From Chloroflexota bacterium (lineage in GTDB: Bacteria; Chloroflexota; UBA6077; FW602-bin22), in assembly GCA_016875715.1 (NCBI GenBank), contig VGOZ01000028.1, positions 1 to 35,863 of the forward strand: 35,863 nucleotides of DNA, given 5' to 3'. Positions 7,588-16,596 of this stretch are shown here, in pieces; the first letter of the stretch is position 1, and each line of letters starts with the position of its first letter. The notes under the pieces are model-generated. The model was not told the origin of the DNA, did not search any database, and saw only the letters and a list, made by a program, of their open reading frames with translations. A program made the translations under genes and the position numbers.

Positions 7588-7818
7588 AGCGGCGAGGAGG
7601 CGCTTGCCGAACTGATGCGCAGCATCTCGCCTGTCACGGCCCCGCGACGGTGGCCGACCTCGCGTGGCGTTCCCGCCTGCGTATCGGTGACATCCAGCGC
7701 TGGCATGCCGCGGTTTGTGCCGACGTGGCCGCCGAGCAGTTGAAGGCCGCGGTTGTGGGTGGGCTGCCGCCGGACTTGCCGCCCATGCCGGGGAGCAGAG
7801 CCGCGCCGGTGAGGGGAA
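7588..7818 (+). pseudogene. Remnant of a winged-helix DNA glycosylase of the AlkZ/YcaQ type, frameshifted
   Basis: One frame gives GEEALAELMRSI (7591-7626). Just before it ends, another frame takes over with QHLACHGPATVADLAW, RSRLRIGD and, further on, LPPDLPPMPGSRAAPVR (to about 7812). Together these follow the order of the AlkZ family (EALAEL, then a GPAT-DFAWW-SGL helix, then a PPDLPP linker before the LLP-FDEY segment). N-terminal and C-terminal parts are missing and no start or long frame exists. It fills most of the 414-base gap 7458-7871; nothing else was recognised there. Confidence 0.5.
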
Positions 7819-7871
7819 CGCCGCGGCGGCGAAACGCTGCCGCGGCTTCCTCCGCCTGAAAGTGCGTCTGC

Positions 7872-8666
7872 TCAGCCCGCGCTGCTGACAATGTGGCGGT
7901 AGTCCGCCAGACCCGGCCGCGCCTGCTCCCAGGGGATCTCGTAGGTCCATTCGTGGTCGTAACCGACCTCGCGCAGCGCCGCCAGCATCTTCCGGTAATC
8001 CACCTGCACGTTCGGATAGCTCGAATGCAGGGCCACCATTCGCTTGCCGACGAGCGCGATCTCCTCGTGCGGCTGGGCGGTGCCACGCGGCCAGTAGCAG
8101 TGCTCGTACACGCCGAACCATGGAGAGTTGATCTCATCGACGAGCTTGATCAGTTCCGGCAGGCCGCCCAACCCCGTGCGGGCGAAGATGCCCGCCTCGA
8201 AGCCGACCTTCAGCTTGCGGCGCTCCCCTTCGACGGTCACGCGCTCTACGATCGAGCGGATTTCCGCCCACGTCCCCTGGCTCTCGCCGACGTGGATGAG
8301 GATCGCCCGTGCGCCCAGGTCGGCCGCGAGGTTGACGTCGCCCTTGAGTAGCTCGACACCGCGATCCCACTGCGAGAGGCGGGGGTTGAAACTCGCGTAC
8401 TGCCACGCCCAGTCCGACGACGCCGTGGCCACCTGGACGCCGTGGCGCGCGATGCTGGCGCGGATGCTCTGGCGCACCTCCGATGTCACGCTCTCCGCCG
8501 CCCAGGGACCGCGATTCGACCACGGCAGCGTGACCTGATACGGGTAGTTTGGCGAGAGCATCAGCTCGATCGCGTCGTAACCGATCTCCTTGCAGTCGGC
8601 CAGCACGGCATCGAGCGGGTTGGTCCCATCGTTGGCGCGAAAGCCGACGCGAATCGAGATCTTCAC
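7872..8666 (-). CDS. Sugar phosphate isomerase/epimerase family TIM barrel
   Basis: 264 residues from a GTG (MKISIRVGF). The first strand motif YDAIELMLSPNYPY and later GFEAGIF (Glu ligand), FGVYEHCYW, MVALHSSYPN (His) and WTYEIPWEQ (Glu) follow the xylose-isomerase-like barrel. The second ligand, usually Asp in VNLDTGH, is replaced by the YEH segment, so metal binding may differ. It is monocistronic, with a short structured leader and a probable TAGTAT -10 on the minus strand at 8721-8726, facing the divergent cupin gene. Substrate is unknown. Confidence 0.85.
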   Translation of the reverse strand: MKISIRVGFRANDGTNPLDAVLADCKEIGYDAIELMLSPNYPYQVTLPWSNRGPWAAESVTSEVRQSIRASIARHGVQVATASSDWAWQYASFNPRLSQWDRGVELLKGDVNLAADLGARAILIHVGESQGTWAEIRSIVERVTVEGERRKLKVGFEAGIFARTGLGGLPELIKLVDEINSPWFGVYEHCYWPRGTAQPHEEIALVGKRMVALHSSYPNVQVDYRKMLAALREVGYDHEWTYEIPWEQARPGLADYRHIVSSAG

Positions 8667-8719
8667 CTGTGTTCGCCTTTCATGCGCATTCGCGTCCCGC
8701 GAACGGGCGCCTGGGACGC

Positions 8720-8726
8720 CATACTA
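8720..8726. promoter_or_regulatory. Possible bidirectional promoter core between divergent genes
   Basis: The sequence CATACTA reads TAGTAT on the minus strand, facing the isomerase at 8666, and CATACT on the plus strand, facing the cupin at 8780. The two -10-like hexamers overlap. Confidence 0.35.
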
Positions 8727-8779
8727 CCAGCCGCCTCCCCGGCCATCGTCAGGGGAGACCCCGGTTCAGGAGGCCCGCG

Positions 8780-9376
8780 ATGCCGCTCTACCGACACGAA
8801 ACCCTGGCAGATCGCTTGCCCTGGGTCGAAGTCAGCGACTACGAGATCGTCGCGGTCGACCGCGACCGAACCCGTGCGTTCCGACGATCTGCGCCGTGCG
8901 AGTACCTCATCATCCTCAACGGCGAGGCGAACGCGGCTAGCGCACACGGTCGGATCACGCTACGGCGCAACGATTACCTGGCGCTCGATGAGACGGATCT
9001 GACGCTCCGGGCCATCCTACCGCTCGAGATGATGCTCATCAGGGGCGCCTGGAGCGAGACGACGATCCTGACGCTCTTCCAGGTCCGCCCCGACCGCGAC
9101 CTCGAGATGCACTATCACGATGGCGACGAGTACTGGATCTTCTTCCGCGGCCACGGCACCGCGCTAAGCGAGGGTCGGTCGTACGAGGTCGGCCCCGGCG
9201 CGATGATCGCGACCGGTATGGGGTACGAGCACGGATTCCCGGGCGCGAACGCACGAGAGACGCTCGAAGCGGTCGCTTTCGAGACGGCGCTCCACGGTCA
9301 GAAGCGGCGAGGGCATCTCCACCGCGAGGAGCACGGCGACCCTGTGCCGGCCCGCGCTCTTGAGGCGACGCGATGA
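8780..9376 (+). CDS. Cupin protein (bicupin-like)
   Basis: 198 residues. AGGAGG lies seven bases upstream of ATG 8780. The second cupin domain has the classic metal motif HYHDGDE (His111, His113, Glu117) and GYEHGF with His151, so it should bind Fe, Mn or Zn. The first half (CEYLIILNGEANAASAHG, then RRNDYLALDE) looks like a degenerate cupin barrel without ligands. Such bicupins isomerise or oxidise sugars, or sense ligands. The gene overlaps the next oxidoreductase by ATGA, so the two are translationally coupled and likely act on the same compound. Confidence 0.85.
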   Translation: MPLYRHETLADRLPWVEVSDYEIVAVDRDRTRAFRRSAPCEYLIILNGEANAASAHGRITLRRNDYLALDETDLTLRAILPLEMMLIRGAWSETTILTLFQVRPDRDLEMHYHDGDEYWIFFRGHGTALSEGRSYEVGPGAMIATGMGYEHGFPGANARETLEAVAFETALHGQKRRGHLHREEHGDPVPARALEATR

Positions 9377-10404
9377 CCCGTCGCTTCATCCAGGTCGGCG
9401 TGGGAGGCTACGGGCGGACCTGGCTCGACACGATGGTGCGCGAGCGGTCACGCGCAGCTTACGCCGCGCTGGTCGATCCGGATGCGCGTGCGATGGAGGT
9501 CGCCCGGTCCGTCACCGGCGTGCCCGCCGAGCGCTGCTTCGCTTCGCTCGAGGAAGCGATCGCCGCGACATCGGCCGATGCGCTCCTCTGCGTCGTGCCG
9601 CCGGCGGCGCACGAGGAAGTCATCACGCGGGCCTTCGCTGCCGGTCTCGACGTCCTCTCCGAGAAGCCGATCGCCGATACGATGGCGGCGAGCCGGCGGA
9701 TCGTCGAACGGGCCGCCCGCACGGGGCGTACGCTGATGATCTCGCAGAAGGGGCGATTTCACCCCTGGGTCCGGCGGTTCCGCCAGGCGATCGCCTCGCG
9801 AGAGGCAGGGCCGCTCAGCCACCTGACGCTCCACTATCGGGCACCGCTCTTTCAGTGGGGCGCAAGCGGCTTCCGCCACCGAATGGATGACCCTCTCCTG
9901 GTGGAGATGAGCATCCATCACTTCGATCTCCTGCGCGCGCTGCTGGGCGGCGACCCGATCGACGTCGCCGGCACAAGCTGGAACACGCCGGAGAGTGGGT
10001 TTCGCGGCGATGTCGCCGCCTCGCTCGTCTTCCGCTTCGCGGGGAATGTCCCAGTCGTCTACGAGGGCTATTGCCGCTCCTCCGGGGATCTGACCTCCTG
10101 GTATGGCGACATCCGCGCCGAGTGCGATCGGGGCGCGATCGTGATGGTGTACCCCCATCTCTATCTTGCCCGTCGGGGTGCCGATCAGACGCTCGTCACC
10201 GCGCCGCGCGATCACCTGGAGAAGGTCGGCGATCTCCAACTCGGGCAGGCGGAGGTGCTCACCGAATTCCTGGACGCGCTGGACGAGGGGCGCGCGCCGG
10301 AGAGCAGTGGCGCCGAGAACCTCATCAGTGTGGCGATGGTCTTCGCCGCCGCGGACGCCTGCCGGACAGGCGAGCGCCGCCAGATCGCGGATTACCTCAG
10401 CTGA
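9373..10404 (+). CDS. Gfo/Idh/MocA family oxidoreductase
   Basis: 343 residues, starting within the stop of the cupin gene (ATGA). The dinucleotide loop IQVGVGGYGRTW, the intact strand ADALLCVVPPAAHEE, the catalytic LSEKPIADT and the substrate-domain MSIHHFDLLRALLGG are all present, so this is a complete, probably active member. Expected activity is NAD(P)-linked oxidation of a cyclic polyol or sugar. It forms a two-gene unit with the cupin and ends 229 bases before a converging ferritin-like gene. Confidence 0.9.
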   Translation: MTRRFIQVGVGGYGRTWLDTMVRERSRAAYAALVDPDARAMEVARSVTGVPAERCFASLEEAIAATSADALLCVVPPAAHEEVITRAFAAGLDVLSEKPIADTMAASRRIVERAARTGRTLMISQKGRFHPWVRRFRQAIASREAGPLSHLTLHYRAPLFQWGASGFRHRMDDPLLVEMSIHHFDLLRALLGGDPIDVAGTSWNTPESGFRGDVAASLVFRFAGNVPVVYEGYCRSSGDLTSWYGDIRAECDRGAIVMVYPHLYLARRGADQTLVTAPRDHLEKVGDLQLGQAEVLTEFLDALDEGRAPESSGAENLISVAMVFAAADACRTGERRQIADYLS

Positions 10405-10555
10405 GGCGCTATGGCAGTTTTCGCTGTGGTCGGCAGACACGGCGACGCCTGCCACGGAAGTCAGTCATTCGGCATGCCAGGATCGATGCGGATAGCCTCC
10501 GCTGTCATACGCGCCGATCGTCCGCACGGTCCATCCCCGACGATCAGCCCTATCA

Positions 10556-10571
10556 ATCAGACTGGTCTGAT
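10556..10571. promoter_or_regulatory. Operator-like inverted repeat ATCAGAC-TG-GTCTGAT
   Basis: Seven-base perfect arms around TG lie in the gap between convergent genes at 10404 and 10634. The symmetry is typical of GntR or TetR operators, yet no start codon is nearby. The rest of this 229-base gap shows no recognisable gene. Confidence 0.3.
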
Positions 10572-10633
10572 CGAGACGCCGCGTGGACGAGAACGCACCC
10601 TCCCAGGGGCTGCGGAGATAGCTCCCGCACGGT

Positions 10634-11071
10634 TCAGACGGGCCAGTCGCGCAGGATCCGCTCCGTCTTTTCGGCGTGTCCGGTCTCGTCGGCGATCTGG
10701 TTCTCCGACTGCACCCGCAGGACGACATCGCCGTACGCCTCGGCCTGGGCCAGCCGGGTCGTGTAGTCACGGATAGCCTGGTGTTCCGCGGCGAGCACGG
10801 CCTCGAGCATCGCCCGGTTCGTGTGGGCGGGCGGAACGGGACGCGGCGTCGTCATCGGCTCGCCCCCGAGGGCGACAATCTTGCCCGCCAGATACTGCGC
10901 GTGGGCGGTCTCGTCGGCGATCTCTCCCGTGAAGTACGGCGCCAGTTCGGGTCGGAACGGGCCCGACGCCTTCGCCGCATAGGTGAGGTACTGGATGACG
11001 GCGCCCATCTCCCCGGCGAGGTCATCGTTGAGGCTCGCGATCAAATCCGTCTTTCGTCCGTCGCCGATCAT
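10634..11071 (-). CDS. Ferritin-like domain protein (bacterioferritin-type four-helix bundle)
   Basis: 145 residues. ATG 11071 is preceded by AAGGAG, which decides the start over a longer upstream frame. The sequence has paired helices with di-iron ligands: Glu21 in AGEMGAVIQY, Glu54 and His57 in ADETAHAQ, Glu96 in AAEHQAIRDY, and Glu129 and His132 in ADETGHAEK. The ExxH repeats match bacterioferritin-like or rubrerythrin-like proteins, which oxidise and store iron or detoxify peroxide in the cytoplasm. No partner ferredoxin or rubredoxin is adjacent. Confidence 0.85.
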   Translation of the reverse strand: MIGDGRKTDLIASLNDDLAGEMGAVIQYLTYAAKASGPFRPELAPYFTGEIADETAHAQYLAGKIVALGGEPMTTPRPVPPAHTNRAMLEAVLAAEHQAIRDYTTRLAQAEAYGDVVLRVQSENQIADETGHAEKTERILRDWPV

Positions 11072-11297
11072 CGCCCTCTCCTTCCGCCCGGTCAGCGCCG
11101 CGGCGATGCGACGCCGGGCCGTGGGCAACGCGGCGCGCGCTCGTTCCTGTGCCGCGCCGAGCATCGTGCCGTTCTCCTCCGTCGCGTCCCGTCCGGGCAC
11201 GATCTGTCCACTTTCAATCGTCGTAGGTCGTACCGTCGCGCGCGTCGGGACCTTTCCCGGATCGGAGCCGACTGGCCTGGACGGCGACGATCCGCCA

Positions 11298-11475
11298 GTG
11301 GCGAAGATCCTCATGGGCGATCTCAATCTCCTCCGCCGCGTGACGCCGGTGGTCGACGACGTGACGGCACGGCGCCCTCGACCCCAGTACCGACTCGCGG
11401 ACAACTTCTTCCGGTTCTGGTTCACCTTCATCGAACCGCAACACGGACGGATCGAGTTCGGCGAGCAAGACGACC
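11298..11475 (+). pseudogene. Remnant of a DUF234-type ATPase (archaeal-ATPase family), C-terminal domain
   Basis: The plus frame encodes AKILMGDLNLLRRVTPVVDD and then YRLADNFFRFWFTFIEPQHG and RIEFGE. The string YRxADxFxRFWFxFxxPxxxxIExGE is the signature linking the winged helix to the nuclease-like DUF234 domain of archaeal-type AAA ATPases. No Walker motifs or continuation are present on either side, so it is an internal scrap. It lies in the 531-base gap 11072-11602, where nothing else was recognised. Confidence 0.65.
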
Positions 11476-11602
11476 TTTGCCCCAACCGTCCGTGCGTGGG
11501 CGGAACAGAGCAGTGCCCCCTTCGTCACAGCGGAGGCGACTCTGCCCCTCTTCTGGAATCCCACCGCGCGCCATGACCTGACGTCGCTTCGCGGCACGGC
11601 AC

Positions 11603-12736
11603 TCACGCCGCGAAGCGATCCCACCGGAAGAGATCGATGTCGTACCGTGTCTGCCCGTCGATCGCCAGGTCGGCGAGGATCTCGCCCACGACGGAGCAGA
11701 ACTTGAATCCGTGCCCGCTGCAGGGTGAGGCGACGATGATCCCGGGATCTCGCGGCACCCGATCGATCAGGAAATGCTCGTCCGGCGTGTTCGTGAAGAG
11801 GCAGGCCTTCATTGTCAGCGTCGCGCCGGCGCCACCGGGGAAGTACTTCTCGGCGAAGGCACGGAGCACGGCCTCGTCCCGCGCGTTGGGCTCCCGATCC
11901 ATCGAATCCGGGTCGACCTCCTCGCCCAGGTGGTGGTAGAGGCCGAACTTGAACCCCGGGATGCCGTACTCGGGGAAGCCGTAGAAGCGGCCCTCGGTGA
12001 CGGCCAGGTTGAAGACCGGGAACCGGTGTGGGTGGAAGTCGGCCGGTTGGTCGGGGCGGAGCCAGGCGAGTACCTGTCGTTCCGGCCGTGCGATTGGCGC
12101 CAGGCGGGGCAACAGTCGGCCCACCCATGCCCCGGCGGCGACGATCACGCGGCCGGCCTCGTACGCCCCCCGATCGGTCGTCACGCGGTACGCCCCGCCG
12201 CTCCGGGAGAAACCGAGGACCTGCTCGCGGGCACGAAGAATCGCGCCGTGGGCCATCGCCCGATTGGCGTGGGCGACAATGCACCGCTCCGGCAGGAGGA
12301 ATCCACCATCTGGCTGCAGGAGGACCTCGTGATCGTCGGGCAGGCGGTACGCGGGATAGCGCCGGTTCAACTCCCGTCCGTCCAGCACCTCATGGGGGAG
12401 ACCGTGGAGGTCGCAGGAGAGTTTTGACCTCCTGAAAACCTCGCTCCCCGGCGGCCCGGCATCGATCGCGCCGGTAATGTGGAGGAGTTGCTCCCCCGCC
12501 GCGGACTGCAGATCGCGCCAGAGTTCGTAGGCACGGCGCAGCAGCGGCACGTAGGAGGGATGCTCGTAGTACGCCAGGCGGATGATCCGTGTGACGCCGT
12601 GCGAGGAGCCGCGGTCGTGCGGAATATCGAACCGTTCGAGACCAAGAACACGCTGGCCGCGCCGGGCGAGATGATCGAGCGCGGCGCTGCCCATGCCGCC
12701 GACGCCGATGACGACGCAGTCGTAGGTGGCGGTCAA
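11603..12736 (-). CDS. FAD-dependent amine oxidase, monomeric sarcosine oxidase / N-methyl-L-tryptophan oxidase family
   Basis: 377 residues from a TTG at 12736, 11 bases after the upstream stop; this start places the Rossmann loop CVVIGVGGMGSAALDHL right at the N-terminus, as in the family (372-390 residues). Other hallmarks are ERFD...GSSHGVTRIIRLAYYE, KFGLYHH, the covalent-flavin cysteine Cys312 in ACLFTNTPDEHFLID, and SPCSGHGFKF near the end. The enzyme would oxidatively demethylate an N-methyl amino acid with O2, giving H2O2 and formaldehyde. The gene follows an oxidoreductase in the same direction, probably as an operon. Choice between sarcosine and N-methyltryptophan is not possible by eye. 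Confidence 0.9.
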   Translation of the reverse strand: MTATYDCVVIGVGGMGSAALDHLARRGQRVLGLERFDIPHDRGSSHGVTRIIRLAYYEHPSYVPLLRRAYELWRDLQSAAGEQLLHITGAIDAGPPGSEVFRRSKLSCDLHGLPHEVLDGRELNRRYPAYRLPDDHEVLLQPDGGFLLPERCIVAHANRAMAHGAILRAREQVLGFSRSGGAYRVTTDRGAYEAGRVIVAAGAWVGRLLPRLAPIARPERQVLAWLRPDQPADFHPHRFPVFNLAVTEGRFYGFPEYGIPGFKFGLYHHLGEEVDPDSMDREPNARDEAVLRAFAEKYFPGGAGATLTMKACLFTNTPDEHFLIDRVPRDPGIIVASPCSGHGFKFCSVVGEILADLAIDGQTRYDIDLFRWDRFAA

Positions 12737-12747
12737 AGCGCGACCGC

Positions 12748-13821
12748 TCAGAATGTCGTCGCGATGGACTGGGTTCGGCCGGTCGCGGCGGCGAGGGTCG
12801 CGGCGGCCATCACCTCCACCAGGTGCCTGCCTCGCTCGCCGGTGAGCTCCAGTGGCGTGCCCTCGCGGAGGCATCCGACCATGTGGTGGACGCCGAGGTC
12901 GCGCAGCGGCGGCGCCGGCGGAACCGGGACCTCTCGCCACTCTTTCGTGTCGGAACGGAAATGGTGGAGCGAAGTCAGCGGCCCCGCCCCCGGAACGCCG
13001 ACGACCGCGAGAGTCCCTTCGGTGCCAAAGATCTCCAGATGCGGCGCCAGCGTCGCGGGCATGCAGTACGTCGAATCCATGAAGGCGAACCGCGCCTCGC
13101 CGAAGTCGAGGCTAAGGAGGGAATTGTCGTCGATCTCGACGCCGATCTCCCTACCCCGAAAGGACCCAGCCGTCGTGACACGTACGTCGCGCGAACGGCC
13201 CGAGAAGCAGGAGACGGCGCGGACCGGACCGAGGATCGCCGTGATGGTGCTCAGACCGTGCACGCCCAGATCGAGGATCGGGCTCGAGCCTGTCTTGTAG
13301 AACCAGGTCGAGTCCCGTGGCACGTCGTGCGTCTCCGGTCCATTATGTGAACTCACCACGCGGGCGAAGGTGATCTTGCCGATCGCGCCGGCATCGATTG
13401 CGCGCCGGATCGCCCGCACCTGTGGTCGGACGGGATGCTCTGGCGCGACCGCGAGCATCCGCTTCTGCACCCGGGCGGTCTCGATGAGCGTGGTGGCCTC
13501 GTCCACTGTGATCGACATCGGCTTCTGCGTGTAGACGTGTCGTCCGGCCTTCAGCGCCGCCATCGTCACGGGGAAATGCTGGGGGATGGGCGTATTGTTG
13601 ATGAGCAGATCGAACGACTCGTTCGCGAGCATCGCCTCCAGGTCGCCGTAATGGCGGTGGGCGTCGAAGCGGAGCGCCGCGTCGCGAGCCTTCTCCAGCA
13701 CCGCGTCGCAGACCGCGACGAGTTCGACCATGCCCCACTCGCGCATCGCCTCCACGCCAGGCAGATGCATGATGTTGGCGATCGTCCCGCAGCCCACTAG
13801 GCCCACTCGTGTGCGATTCAT
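12748..13821 (-). CDS. Gfo/Idh/MocA family oxidoreductase with QKP catalytic motif
   Basis: 357 residues. GGAGGGACG precedes ATG 13821, giving a clear start. The loop VGLVGCGTIANIMH, the strand FDLLINNTPIPQH and the catalytic segment VYTQKPMSITVDEA are present; the usual EKP is QKP, retaining the lysine but not the glutamate. The substrate domain has SPILDLGVHGLSTITAILG, with Asp and His in the expected helix. It should be an active NAD(P)-dependent sugar dehydrogenase or reductase, with a variant site. It heads a two-gene unit with the amine oxidase and is divergent from the sensor kinase at 13910. Confidence 0.88.
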   Translation of the reverse strand: MNRTRVGLVGCGTIANIMHLPGVEAMREWGMVELVAVCDAVLEKARDAALRFDAHRHYGDLEAMLANESFDLLINNTPIPQHFPVTMAALKAGRHVYTQKPMSITVDEATTLIETARVQKRMLAVAPEHPVRPQVRAIRRAIDAGAIGKITFARVVSSHNGPETHDVPRDSTWFYKTGSSPILDLGVHGLSTITAILGPVRAVSCFSGRSRDVRVTTAGSFRGREIGVEIDDNSLLSLDFGEARFAFMDSTYCMPATLAPHLEIFGTEGTLAVVGVPGAGPLTSLHHFRSDTKEWREVPVPPAPPLRDLGVHHMVGCLREGTPLELTGERGRHLVEVMAAATLAAATGRTQSIATTF

Positions 13822-13909
13822 CGTCCCTCCGACTCGTGGCGCGGGATTATGACAGGGGCTGTACCTGCCAAGTCGAGTGTCGACGTGCCAGGGCGCCTCC
13901 TGATACCGT

Positions 13910-15489
13910 ATGCCGACAGGGACAGAGGGCAACGGGGGCGTGCGTCAGCGACTCGCGAACTTGACGCCCCTACAACGCTTTGCCCTCTACGTGGGCCTCA
14001 CCCTCGTTGCCGGAACCATTGCCATGGTCATCGTGCTCGCCCAGATCGTCGAGCGCGTGATCGTCGAAACCACGGCGCAGCAGACGGAGCGGGAGATCGC
14101 CAGCCACTTCGGTATCGTGTTCACGAGCGACGTCTTCCGGCCCGGCTCAGCGACCGGGATCGACATGCCGATTTTCGTGCGAACCGTGCGTTTCCATTTC
14201 GACGTCTATCGCATCATCGACTCGGACATGGTCCGGCCGGACGGGACGATCGTGTACGCGTACCGACCGGCGACGATCGGCGGCACGATTCGGACCCGCC
14301 CCGATGCCGCGAAGTTCGAGAGCGCCCTCGCCGGTGAAACCAAGTACGACATCCTTCGCGGTGCGACCGCCAGTCGGTACGTGGCGCCACCGCCCTCGGG
14401 GCAACCGATCCCCACGCCCACGCTCCCGACCGCCGCTGTGGACGAGCACGCCGCGCACGAGGAGCCGCCGCGGACCCCTGTGCCGACGGCGGTGGATGAG
14501 ATCGGTGACCTAATGTGTCTGTGGGTACCCATACGGGCAAACAGCGTCATCATCGGTGCGACCTATGCCGAGCGCGTCATCTCGGACATCGTCGCTGACA
14601 TCGGCAAGATCCTGGCAGCCGCAGCCGGCCTTCTGACGATTGGCACGCTCATCCTGTTCCTCTCCATGCGCCGCGTCTACGCCGATTCCACACGACGAAT
14701 ACAGGCGCAGGAGGAGGCCGAGCGCAACGTGCGTGTGCAGGTGGCCGCACTGGAGGAACTCGCCCGCCTGAAAGATGAGTTCGTGGCCCAGGTGACGCAC
14801 GAACTCCGCGGTCCGCTGGTCCCCATCAGGGGTTTCGCCGACATCATCACCACCGGCTCGCAGGATCGTGAAGCGATCAACAGATATGCCCGGGTGATCC
14901 ACGATCGCGCCGAGGCGCTGAACCAGTTGATCGACGATCTGCTCGATCTGACCCGTTTGGAAGGCGGGCGCTACGCCCTCGAGCGTACCGCGGTCGATCT
15001 GCCCGCTCTGGCGCGGTCGGTCGCTGCTGATGTCGGTCGACAGTCCGATCACCACCGAATCGTCGTCGACATGCCGGCGGATCTTCCGCGCATCGATGCC
15101 GATCCGCGCCGCGTCACCCAGGTTCTCACCAACCTCTGCTCGAACGCGATCCGCTGCGCGCCCGAGGGGCGTGCGACATCCGCATCCGCGCGTACGCGGA
15201 GGAGGGCGTCGTCGCGATCGAGGTCATCGACCGCGGCATTGGCATCCCCTCGGACCGGATCGGCCGCATCTTCGAGAAGTTCTACCGCGTTGAGAACGCG
15301 GTGACGAGGCAGGTGCGCGGCACCTGCCTCGGCCTGGCGATCTGTCGCGAACTGGTCGAGGCGCACGGCGGCCGCATCACGGTAGAACCGGTCGTCGGGG
15401 TGGGCAGCAAGTTCACCTTCACATTGCCCGGCGAACCCTGCGCTGCGGAGCCGTCCACCGCGACGCCATCCATCCAAGCGGAATGGTAG
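13910..15489 (+). pseudogene. Membrane sensor histidine kinase, broken by a frameshift in the ATPase domain
   Basis: The first frame (13910 to about 15165) gives a transmembrane helix (residues 25-47), a periplasmic domain of about 180 residues with a proline-rich stretch, a second helix (about 233-253), a short coiled coil, the phosphoacceptor box QVTHELRGPLVPIRGF and the N-box QVLTNLCSNAIR. The remaining ATPase motifs, EVIDRGIGIPSD, FEKFYRVEN and RGTCLGLAICREL, lie in another frame (from about 15175 to TAG 15489). One base is missing, or two are extra, near 15165-15175. The G2 box is also altered (GTGLGLA to GTCLGLA). No response regulator is next to it. TACCGT directly precedes the ATG, so a GTG at 13940 may be the real start. 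Confidence 0.82.
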
Positions 15490-16595
15490 GGCTACCGTTG
15501 AACGAGCGCGATCTACTCTCGAGTCTGCCACTCCGAAGTGGCGGCGTGACCCGTCTCATCAGCCCGGAGAACCCGACCGGCGCGAAGGGCGCCGCGGCGC
15601 CGTGGGCGCCGAACCCGGACGATCCGAATCTCAAGTTCAGCCGGGCCGCGCTCGACCTCGGCAAAGGGTGGAACGTCCGTCCTTTTGTCAATCTCCCGTC
15701 GGGCGAACTGCTCACCATCGCCGACATCGAAGGACCCGGCACGATCGTCCACATGTGGATGACGAGCGACCTCAAGGAGTATCGGGCTCTCGTCCTCCGC
15801 ATCTATTGGGATGGCGAGGAGACTCCCTCGGTCGAGGTGCCGCTGGGTGACTTCTTCGCGATGGGTCACGATGGCGCTCCCCACACGGTGACGTCGGTAC
15901 CGATCACCGTGGCGCCGCGGCGCGGACTCAACTGCTACTGGCAGATGCCTTTCCGGAAGTCGGCCCGGATCACGATCGCGAATGAGGGGCGGCTCGCGGC
16001 GCGCATCTTAACTTACGCAATCATGGTTCGTCTGGAAGCGGTCCCCGACGACGCGGCGTACTTCCACGCGCAGTGGCGCCGGTCGCTTACCCGACGCGAA
16101 CACCCTGAGCACACGATCCTCTCCGGCGTGCGCGGCCGAGGCACCTATGTCGGCACCTACGTGGCCTGGTCCGCCTTCTCCCGCGGGTGGTGGGGCGAGG
16201 GCGAGGTCAAGTTCTTCCTCGATGGCGACGCCGAACTCCCCACGATCTGCACGACCGGGACCGAGGACTACTTCGGCGGGGCATGGGCCTTTTCCCACGA
16301 CGTGGAGAAGGATCGGCGCGAGCAGGAGTTCTCCGCACCATTCCTCGGCCTGCCGCTCGCCCGGATCGACGATCCGCAGGGGCCGCGCCTCTTCAGCCTG
16401 TACCGTTGGCACCTGCTCGACGCAATCGGGTTCAACACCGACCTGCGGGTGACGGTGCAGGCGCTCGGGTGGTGGCCGAATGGGAAGTACGCACCGCTCA
16501 CCGACGATCTCGCCTCGACCGCCTACTGGTACCAGACCGAGCCGCACGCGCCGTTCCCAACGCTGCCGGTCGTCAGCGCGCGCTGGGGGAGGTAG
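15483..16595 (+). CDS. DUF2961 family protein (glycoside hydrolase family 172-like)
   Basis: 370 residues, starting inside the kinase stop (ATGGTAG). The family features are visible: LLTIADIEGPGTIVHMWMT near the N-terminus, LRIYWDGEETPSVEVPLGDFF, and TICTTGTEDYFGGAW, whose glutamate lies in the conserved active-site segment. Characterised GH172 enzymes act on difructose dianhydride I or on D-arabinan as exo-acting hydrolases, so a furanoside-processing role is likely. No signal peptide is seen, so the enzyme is probably cytoplasmic and acts on imported oligosaccharides. It converges on the deacetylase with a one-base gap. Confidence 0.87.
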   Translation: MVGLPLNERDLLSSLPLRSGGVTRLISPENPTGAKGAAAPWAPNPDDPNLKFSRAALDLGKGWNVRPFVNLPSGELLTIADIEGPGTIVHMWMTSDLKEYRALVLRIYWDGEETPSVEVPLGDFFAMGHDGAPHTVTSVPITVAPRRGLNCYWQMPFRKSARITIANEGRLAARILTYAIMVRLEAVPDDAAYFHAQWRRSLTRREHPEHTILSGVRGRGTYVGTYVAWSAFSRGWWGEGEVKFFLDGDAELPTICTTGTEDYFGGAWAFSHDVEKDRREQEFSAPFLGLPLARIDDPQGPRLFSLYRWHLLDAIGFNTDLRVTVQALGWWPNGKYAPLTDDLASTAYWYQTEPHAPFPTLPVVSARWGR

Positions 16596-16596
16596 C

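Noticed and set aside
10634-11485. Longer N-terminus for the ferritin-like protein
   Set aside because: The extension overlaps the DUF234 remnant, has no family similarity, and a good ribosome site precedes ATG 11071.
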